64,000 nucleotides of DNA from Oscheius onirici (lineage: Eukaryota > Nematoda > Chromadorea > Rhabditida > Rhabditidae): NCBI GenBank assembly GCA_932521025.1, contig OW051468.1, positions 1,240,064-1,304,063 of the forward strand, read 5' to 3'. Under the pieces are notes generated by a model that saw nothing but the letters and a program-made list of their open reading frames with translations, ran no database searches and was not told the DNA's origin. The position numbers and the translations under genes are program-made. This document shows, in pieces, positions 57,701-64,000 of the stretch. Within the stretch, counting starts at the first letter, position 1. Every line of letters starts with the position of its first letter.

Positions 57701-59837
57701 TGATGAAAATCCTACTGTAAAAAGCAAGGTTATCAGAAGAGGCAAAAGCAAAAAGTAGAAAAAACGCTACTATTTTCGATTCGAAGCATACTCAGACAAT
57801 AAAGCGGATTTGAGCTGTTTTTCAAGCCACTTACCCTCAGACGCTCGTAGTTCTCTTTCAGGTCATCATAGATAGGCTGAAGTCTGGTTCTCTTCTCCAC
57901 CAGGATCTCTTTTTCAGCTACGAGACGATCAATGCTCCGGGCCAAGATCTGAGACTTTCATATGAATTGACTGAACTGTACTGGATGCCTGGTTGTTGGT
58001 GGTCATGGACTCTTGAACTTTTTCTGCTAGTCCTCCGGTCTTCAGATTCATCCTCTGGTTCTCACAGATGTCCGAGAGTTCGGTGATTTTGCGGGTTACT
58101 TCAACAATCTGGAAAAAGAGGAAAAGAGTCGGAGAGACAGAGACGGACTCACATTTTTCGTATAGTTATGGTTTAGATTCATGGCCTTCTCGTAGTCTAT
58201 CTGATAATATGTCAGGATCCTTTCCGTCCTCAGAAGGGCAGTCTGTGAAATTCTCAGTCTCTCCATATTGAGCTTCAAATCAAACTCTGAACAAAAACCT
58301 CAAAAATTTCTTCAAATCGACAAACCAATCTCCCTGTGCGGATTAGCAGCACTAGCCTCAGCTCCTCGCAGCTGTGGAGTTGGAGGACTGGGTACTTTTT
58401 CGCGTCTCTTCTCCAAACTTCTCTCCTTTCTCCGATTCTCTTTCTCTCTGTCTCCCTCTCGAATTTCTGGGATTTCTCTGGTCGGTGGAGGTGTCGGCTT
58501 CTTCTTCGAGCTGGCCGAAGAAGTACGACGTTTTGGCGGAGGCAGTGGGAGACCAACGAGAAGACAAGCATCCATATCCGGATTGAAACTCTGCAATTTT
58601 TGATGTCATTTCGTCAGTTTTTTTATTGCTATTCTGGGAGAAAGAGTCATGATGTTGCCCAAGAAAGTATGAGTCAGTAATATCCGTCTAGTCAAGAGTC
58701 ACGTGCGGGAATGACTACTAACGATGAGAACTATTCTATACCCGTGAGCCTAGATCTTTTTAAACATTTACTAAAGTGTCTGTGAATCAACGAAAATCAA
58801 CGAGAAAATATTTAATGGGCCCCTAAGGGTAAAAAAACAAGTTATAAGCAAAACAATGAACCATTTTGGCTTGAATTTTCCCAATTAGATGGCCCTTTTC
58901 AAAAGTGGCCCCTCTCCGTCGAGACTTGTCAAGTTAACCTGATTTCGACAAATTTTGATTTGAAAATTTAGTTTGCATCAGATGCCCTGCAAGCACGTTG
59001 CTCCTTGATTTCGGAATGACGCCACTATGTCAGTTTTATGTCATATGGAATAGTTGTAATGCTGGTCTAACCAAACCAAGCTATTTCATACCGAATGGAT
59101 TCAAAAACCGCCGAACAAATGCACTTTTATAAGTATTTATGCATCAAAGAAGCAACCTTCTCGTCCAAAGTTACTCTAAAGACTGAAGCGAAAGTTCGAC
59201 ATGTCAAAGCTAAATAACTCAAGGTTACTGTAGCTATTGCTATTGGAAAATGGAAAAAACAATGCTGTTTTACAACAAGGCTCCTCAAAAATGTTCTGGC
59301 AGGCTGGAATATAATTTAGAGAGGGAGGATCTTATTAAATTGATCCATCCGATTGTTTACGGCCGTCCAAAAGTTTTTGTAACTGTCCAAACTCGAAAGA
59401 AACATTATGAAATTACCATCTTTTCAAGCAGAGACAGTTCTTAAATCATTGAACGGTCATTTTGGACAGCCGAGTTCAAACAGGACCTGCACTTAAAAAC
59501 CTGGACAAAAAAATGAAAAAATAAGAGATACTCACATTGAGCGAACGTGTCTTGTGATAGCTGATTAATTCCTCGACACTGTTATGGAGTTCAGTATCAA
59601 CAAATCCAAATTTCCCGTTGGAGCAGATGATTCGCGCCATGCGAGTGACTCCCTTGCATCTAAAAACATTTCTTCACAAATATTTAAAAAAAATTACCTG
59701 ACGTGAAGAGTGTAGCTTCCAGGCTGACTGGCGTCTCTGACGACAAATGATCCGTCCTCTTGGCTGGCCAGAGCCGCTGAGACCGTCTCCCGATCGGCAT
59801 TACCCCAATACCATGGCTGGCCGTCGACCTTGGCCAT
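54725..59837 (-). CDS. PI3-kinase p85-type regulatory subunit lacking SH3 and RhoGAP, about 478 aa
   Basis: Exons 59837-59698, 59659-59536, 58590-58326, 58286-58153, 58108-57977, 57948-57835, 55445-55264, 55224-55029, 54874-54725, all closing in phase. The N-terminal SH2 has WYWGNADRETV, then FVVRDASQPGSYTLHV with the FLVR-type arginine; a Pro-rich linker (PLPPPKRR) leads to a long helical inter-SH2 region (YYQIDYEKAMNL, RSIDRLVAEKEILVEKR, DKLETEIRRREKALAELM), and a second SH2 has GIFLIRPSATYPG. In this family the inter-SH2 coiled coil holds the p110 catalytic subunit and the SH2 domains bind phosphotyrosine. I start at the ATG following CCAGGACC; an upstream exon-like frame at 60584-60447 does not join it in phase. 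One intron (55446-57834) contains another gene on the opposite strand. Confidence 0.9.
55545..55625 (+). repeat. tRNA-derived sequence, third copy
   Basis: GGCGTGGCGCAGTGGGTAAGAGG resembles the A box of the copies at 9787 and 11640, but the B box is decayed (CATGTTAAATTCCTC). Just upstream of the nested gene. Confidence 0.5.
55813..57758 (+). CDS. four-transmembrane protein with proline-rich tail, nested in a p85 intron, in-frame TGA
   Basis: Two exons, 55813-56188 and 57196-57758, joined in phase 1 (T plus GC). Hydrophobic segments are LCWVMTATWIMYLCGLPFFL, VPFIQAIAAVIVTTSMF, ICCCFINFCCMITFAILL and LMTGIFIGSLILYFLC continuing into FQVAIFICFII. The tail is rich in Pro, Gly and Ala (e.g. KPVPPPPPAGNFAPMPG) and ends in a basic RRGKSKK. 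Between segments 2 and 3, codon 77 is TGA (56041-56043); both sides stay in the same frame for 76 and about 235 codons, and no GT...AG intron removes it in phase. Either the gene is newly broken, the base is a sequencing error, or the codon is read through. Family not recognised. The whole gene lies inside p85 intron 55446-57834. Confidence 0.65.
56385..56822. repeat. fold-back element with GCGATTAGCGGAT words
   Basis: AGGGATGGGCGGATAACCGC on the left and ACTATCCGCCCAGCCCTGG on the right, with many copies of TAATCGCATCCGCAAT and GCGATTAGCGGATATCCGC inside. It lies in the single intron of the nested four-TM gene. Confidence 0.85.
58680..59535. other. p85 intron without a recognisable gene
   Basis: AT-rich. 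A 64-codon frame at 59250-59441 (+) has no similarity I recognise and is probably chance. Confidence 0.4.
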
Positions 59838-59841
59838 GGTC

Positions 59842-61200
59842 CTGGAAAAATATGAGACAGTTTTTTTTGGCTGGAAAAGTTTAAAGATCAAACGGTGCAG
59901 GAGGAAGAGAGTTTTTCTACGGCACGAGACAAAAAATTCTAGACCTTTCTCGATATTGTTCCGTTTCTTTTTTTTATCTTTTTTTCTGTTTTCCTAGACA
60001 GTTCCAGTGGTAATAAACCAAACAACTAATGATTCATAAATTTGCGTACGCAAAATGCCTCGTCAATCAAAAGTACGCAAGGTGAAAATTTGACACTGGC
60101 CATAACATCCAAAATTTTCTAGCAAACGAGTTAAGAAAATTTAAATTTTTTTATAAAAGTTAATAAGGGGATAATAATAACTAGTGAGAAGATTGATATA
60201 ACTTGAAACTGAGTTACTCCGTCAAAAATAGTTGATTGACAAAATGACGAAATTGGACATTTTTAGACAATAAAACGTCTAGATAGAAAGTTTTCATAGA
60301 AAAATTCCGATCTTTTGATACCATCCTCTTTTGATTCACGAAAGAAGAATCAAAATGGTCCAGGCGAAAAAAATAGATGTTCAAGTAAAAGCACCCAAAC
60401 AGCACGTTAAAATTGAAAAAAGGCCCAATTGCCAAGAGGAACCCACCGTGTAAAACCGGATGTATGTAGAGGCTTTAGGATTTTCAAAAGTCAGCTGGTC
60501 TCTAACGGCCTCTGCTAGTCCATGGTTATCACAAAGGGGCAGAGAGACGGGCGCGCGGATTTGTGTAAACAGCGCGCCAAGCACAATAACGAGAAAAAAT
60601 GGAAAGTGGCGGCAAGTCGGAATGCTTTCAAAATACCCACGGCTGTGTTCTGTGCGGCAGAAAGTTCAAAGCTCTGATGAAAGGAAATTGCTCACTTTTC
60701 CATGAACTAATTGGCTCTTGCTATACAAGCACAGAGTTTATGCAACAATTTATATTTCTTGTTTTTTCTCAACAATGAATTGACCCACTACCCTGAAAAT
60801 CAGAGCGAAATATTTTTGGGTTGCTGTTGAGTTCTTTTTTTGAACAATCTTTATTTATCCGAATGCACCTCGGTTAAAATCGAACAGGAATTTTATTGAA
60901 CCCGCTCTGCGCGTTTACACGCCTAGTAGTTTGTCCCAGGATGACTGTTCGCCGACCAAGATATTTTTTTAGGATAAACACAAAATCTACAGTAATCTGG
61001 TTGTGAATGAAATTAAAAAAGGATGCATGTTACAGAATAAATGAATAAAAATGTCCTGCACTGCAGAAAATAACGAGGGTAGTCCCGAAACAGCACAAAC
61101 ATGCCTCATAATCTCCTATAAACTTTCCCGCCTAGTTACCGTAGCAACATGCCCTCGTTCTTTTTGAAAAGACAGGTTTCATTTAATAATTGCAAAAGTA
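59842..61200. other. region upstream of the p85-type gene
   Basis: A minus-strand frame at 60584-60447 (LGALFTQIRAPVSLPL...) ends in a GTGGGT donor and could be an alternative first exon, but it does not join the SH2 exon in phase. 60600-61190 shows nothing recognisable. Confidence 0.4.
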
Positions 61201-61204
61201 TTCT

Positions 61205-61913
61205 GAAACGACGTTTGGTTTCGGGAAGCCCTTCTTGGCTGTAGGCTTCTGAACCGTCGCTCCAGGCTTGGCAGTCACGGCGCTAATTTTCTTCCTCCGT
61301 TCTGGGCTCTGTGCAGGCGGGACCATGGCCGTTCTACCCATAATGCTCATTGACTGCAGTGGTAGCCCGGCTCGGATGAACCGTTCTCTGCATGACAGTC
61401 TGTGGCTTGCCAGTCCGGGTCATGACTGGAGCCTGTGTCTGAAGCAGAGGCTCTTCTTCGTCCGTAATCTCATCCTCAGGTGCCTGTGGAGACTGTCCAG
61501 TTGGCTTTGGTACAGTATAGGCAGGCTTAACAGTCACGGCACTGCCTTTCTTTCTTGGCACTGGAGACGGAACAGTATAGGCCGGCTTAACAGTCACAGC
61601 ACTGTCTTTTCTTCTTCCTACCGGAGTCGGCACAGTTTAGGCCGTACGAACAGTCACAGCACTTCCTTTCTTTTCAGCTACCGCAGTCGGAACAGAGTAG
61701 GCCGTTCGAGCAGTCACGTCACTACCCTTCTTTCTTGCTACTGAAGAAGGTATAAGCTGGTCGAACAGTTACAGCATTATCATTTTTACTAGATCCCGGA
61801 GACGGAGGTGTCGGAAGAAGAGGCAGTACTTCTGAAAACGCGTAATAACTATCGATAAGTGGCTCAATGGCACACCGCTGGTCTGTTGTCATCTGTTTTT
61901 CCTTCTCTATCAT
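61205..61913 (-). pseudogene. decayed gene for a 20-residue-repeat protein
   Basis: From ATG at 61913 the minus strand reads an acidic N-terminus (MTTDQRCAIEPLIDSYYAF) then at least five 60-bp tandem units with consensus KKGSAVTVKPAYTVPxPxxR. One frame change is needed after the first unit (near 61745), a TAA replaces the Tyr codon at 61637-61639, and another frame change is needed near 61330 to continue into a last unit (KKISAVTAKPGATVQKP). After the units comes an acidic segment EDEITDEEEPLL. Basic, Pro-rich repeats of this kind suggest a cytoskeletal or chromatin-type low-complexity protein, but the function is unknown. The lesions make a working product unlikely unless the sequence has errors. 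Confidence 0.65.
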
Positions 61914-62195
61914 TTACGATGTCCCGTTTCTTTTTTCTAATTCTAATTTTCCCCGTCTAATTTTTCCCTCTTGTTGTGATCTCCCTGTCCCTATTTTCAT
62001 GTGCTCCTGTTCTCCCCTATCTCTGTAAAACATTTTAAACTGGTAAGAGCTCATTCTCTGGCAGCCACTCGTCCCAGGATGTGGCCACTGTTCAAGACCG
62101 ACTCTTCAATACGTTTGTTAATTTTACTATTTTTTCAAAAACTATTTTAGTAGTTCTTTTTTCTGATGTGTGGAATTATGACGTCCATTTTCCAG

Positions 62196-62769
62196 TATAT
62201 ATACCTCGGATTCAATCCGACTACTCAACAGGCTGTGGTGGCCAATCCGACTTCTGAACAGGCTCTGGTGGCCAAATGTAAGACACAAAGTTTTTCACAA
62301 ACTACCTTTTTGCAGCTCTTGCTGAAATCAACATGGATCTCTATTCGATGGGCATTCCTTACAGAATTATCGGGGCAGACGAAGCGACAGTTCGAATGAC
62401 CAAGTTCAATGTCTCATGCAATGGTGACTTTGTAGGAGAACTAGAACTTGACTCCCAGAAGCTCGTCAGGCTTTCCGGTAGTTCCTACATGGGAATTGTT
62501 AAGCTCAAGGTGAGTGACTGACAGACAAAAACACTAGCTAATTTCCAGACGCTGACTTCCACCGGAGTCGTCGAACTTTCTCACATGATCTACATAGAAC
62601 ACCTGTCTTCCGCTGTCAATTCAAGAGGTCAGGAACCGTGCTCAACGGTGAGAAAGGTCCCTTTGCCCCGATCACCATCTACTACTCTTTCGACTTGGCT
62701 CGTTCTTATGCTGGGCCTCGGGCTGAGGTCAGATTCAAGCGCACCTTCTATCCCTTTGTGGAGCAGTAA
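62196..62769 (+). CDS. unidentified protein, copy 1 of a tandem pair, apparent frameshift
   Basis: Exons 62196-62277, 62316-62509, 62549-62769, with AATAAA at about 62821. The second exon encodes MDLYSMGIPYRIIGADEATV and GELELDSQKLV, matching IAVVGSNDIPVEM and ELELDSQELI in copy 2. In the third exon the start (TLTSTGVVELSHMIYIEHL) is in one frame and the end (ITIYYSFDLARSY...FKRTFYPFVEQ, matching copy 2) in another; the change falls at about 62605-62625. The upstream part has an internal repeat (NPTTQQAVVA NPTSEQALVA) and lacks the membrane segment of copy 2. Start codon not found: DVATVQDRLF in the preceding sequence matches copy 2, so a first exon lies near 62075. Possibly a pseudogene. Confidence 0.5.
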
Positions 62770-62970
62770 ACGAAAGCCATCAATTAGTGTCTTCAATTTT
62801 TCTGCAATTCATTGTGTTTGAATAAAGTGACTTCAATCTTTGATTTCCAATTTTACAAGCCAAATGCCAATCGATACCGTCTCGAACAATGCCAATTAAT
62901 GACCTGAACGCGGCTGTTGTTCTTAGCCTGACCAGGTCAGAGCTCATTCTCTAGTCACCACTGGTTCCAG

Positions 62971-63826
62971 GATGTGGCTCAAGTTCACGAGCGACTCTTC
63001 CACACGTTTGCTCACCTTGATGTTTGTCCCAAACCTGTTTTAGTGGTCTCACTGGAAAAGCTTGAATCCGGATTGTTGGATCAAGATTCAGTCTATCGCC
63101 CTCTGGAATATACCGAAAATAAAGAGGAACAGAAAGCCTTTTACAGAATCTTCAAGGTTCTGATCTGGGGAATTCTCACGTGCTCACTGCTGGCTCTCCT
63201 TTTTCTCTTTCTGGGACAAATTTGGCAGCTTTTCCTGGCATACCGCTCAGCTCAATCACAGAACCGAGGTAGGGTCCTTTTGATTTCACTAATTATTTTC
63301 TTCACAGCTCTTGCTGTTATGGATATCGCTGTCGTTGGAAGTAATGATATTCCTGTTGAGATGAGGGACATCAAGTTCCCTCGCTATGACCTTATTGAAG
63401 TCGAACTGGAACTAGATTCTCAGGAACTGATCTCTGTCTTCCACCAGGAAACTTACATAAAAGATATTGGAGTGGAAGTGAGTTCATCTTTCTGTCTCTC
63501 TAAGCAAGAATAATTCTCCTTTTCAGGCCCAGATCGGAATGAATGCCTGGACGATTCCCCTTTTCTGGGAACTGCACCATAAAAATGGCTCGTATCATCA
63601 TTTCCAAACCACTTTCATCCGTACTCACTTGAAAAGAACTGAAAGTGCTTTGCGGAAGAATGAGAAGCAGACTGTCGGCCTCTATGATCAGATCGTTGTT
63701 AATTACTCTTTCGCTCTGGCACATTCCGCTGATGGTCCGTGGACAAAGGTCAAGCTTCAGCGTACATTCAGCCCCTTCATATACCGAAGAACTTTGATTG
63801 ACCCTATTTTTAACAACAGACTTTAA
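62971..63826 (+). CDS. unidentified single-pass membrane protein, copy 2 of a tandem pair
   Basis: Exons 62971-63268, 63308-63477, 63527-63826 close in phase (255 codons) after an acceptor TTCCAG; the first coding exon must be upstream and was not found. Layout: about 55 residues, one membrane segment (VLIWGILTCSLLALLFLFLG), then about 165 residues with alternating hydrophobics and several aromatics (VNYSFALAHS, KLQRTFSPF), likely a beta-rich domain. It ends NNRL, with AATAAA about 20 nt later. Function unknown; no relation to the other genes here. Complete and uninterrupted, in contrast to copy 1. Confidence 0.7.
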
Positions 63827-63829
63827 CTT

Positions 63830-64000
63830 TATTGAACCCATTGGCCTTTGAATAAAGTGAACTGAAGCCGCTATCCTCTTTTATGAAAACCAACCGTCTA
63901 CGACGGCTTTCGTAGCCCTGGCGCCTGCGGCGCTCATGTACTTAAGTTTTGATTACCATTCAGCTTGACTAATCTGTTGAAAAAAAAACCTACCTAGTTT
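63830..64000. other. 3' flank, no gene
   Basis: AATAAA at about 63851, then AT-rich sequence to the window edge. Confidence 0.5.

Noticed and set aside
58268-58603. plus-strand Ser/Leu-rich frames
   Set aside because: Antisense of the proline-rich linker exon of the p85-type gene.

Overview
The window looks like a gene-dense, intron-rich animal genome. Most introns are short (many 28-130 nt) and end in TTTCAG or TTCCAG, several ATG codons follow an acceptor-like CAG directly, and there is a small cluster of divergent seven-transmembrane receptors. Together these suggest a nematode or nematode-like ecdysozoan; that is inference, and I cannot name a species. Introns and spacers are packed with CT-rich low-complexity DNA (TCTCTGTCTCTCTGACTC type) and with dozens of hairpin or terminal-inverted-repeat elements, some nested.

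1-4200: a small unidentified gene, then CT-rich and repeat-bearing intergenic DNA. 4225-18502 (+): a complete thioester-containing protein (TEP/A2M/CD109/C3 family), about 1518 residues, with signal peptide, MG domains, a basic RRKR site, GCGEQ thioester, catalytic histidine and a GPI-type tail. Its bait-region segment is not one exon. Between 8309 and 13677 there are ten intact alternative cassette exons and one broken one, each carrying its own bait sequence and its own copy of the FPE(S/T/N)W motif. Every intact cassette starts and ends in the same phases and has length 1 mod 3, so exactly one can be used per transcript. This is the most interesting system in the window.

18.9-23.5 kb: an F-box-like gene (-), enhancer of rudimentary (ERH, -), and two truncated copies of the F-box gene's last exon arranged head to head. 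24.1-27.1 kb: an unidentified two-exon gene whose intron holds transposons inside a transposon. 27.5-32.5 kb: an RNF139/TRC8-like membrane RING E3 ligase (-). 33-42 kb: four chemoreceptor-like 7TM genes, two of them clear paralogues with matching exon lengths, and a LINE 3' fragment. 43.3-50.6 kb: a large ARM/HEAT-repeat gene (-) with two GC-AG introns. 52.9-54.5 kb: a TMEM106-family gene (-). 54.7-59.8 kb: a PI3-kinase p85-type regulatory subunit (-) with a four-TM, proline-rich gene nested on the opposite strand of one intron; that nested gene has an in-frame TGA. 61.2-61.9 kb: a decayed 20-residue-repeat gene. 62.2-63.8 kb: two tandem paralogues of an unidentified membrane protein, the first apparently frameshifted.

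Functionally the window is a mix of humoral immunity (TEP), ubiquitin ligases (F-box, RING), signalling (PI3K adaptor, 7TM receptors), lysosomal membrane protein (TMEM106) and a small nuclear cofactor (ERH). No operon-like logic is evident. All gene models were built by hand from splice phase and protein similarity, without transcript data.
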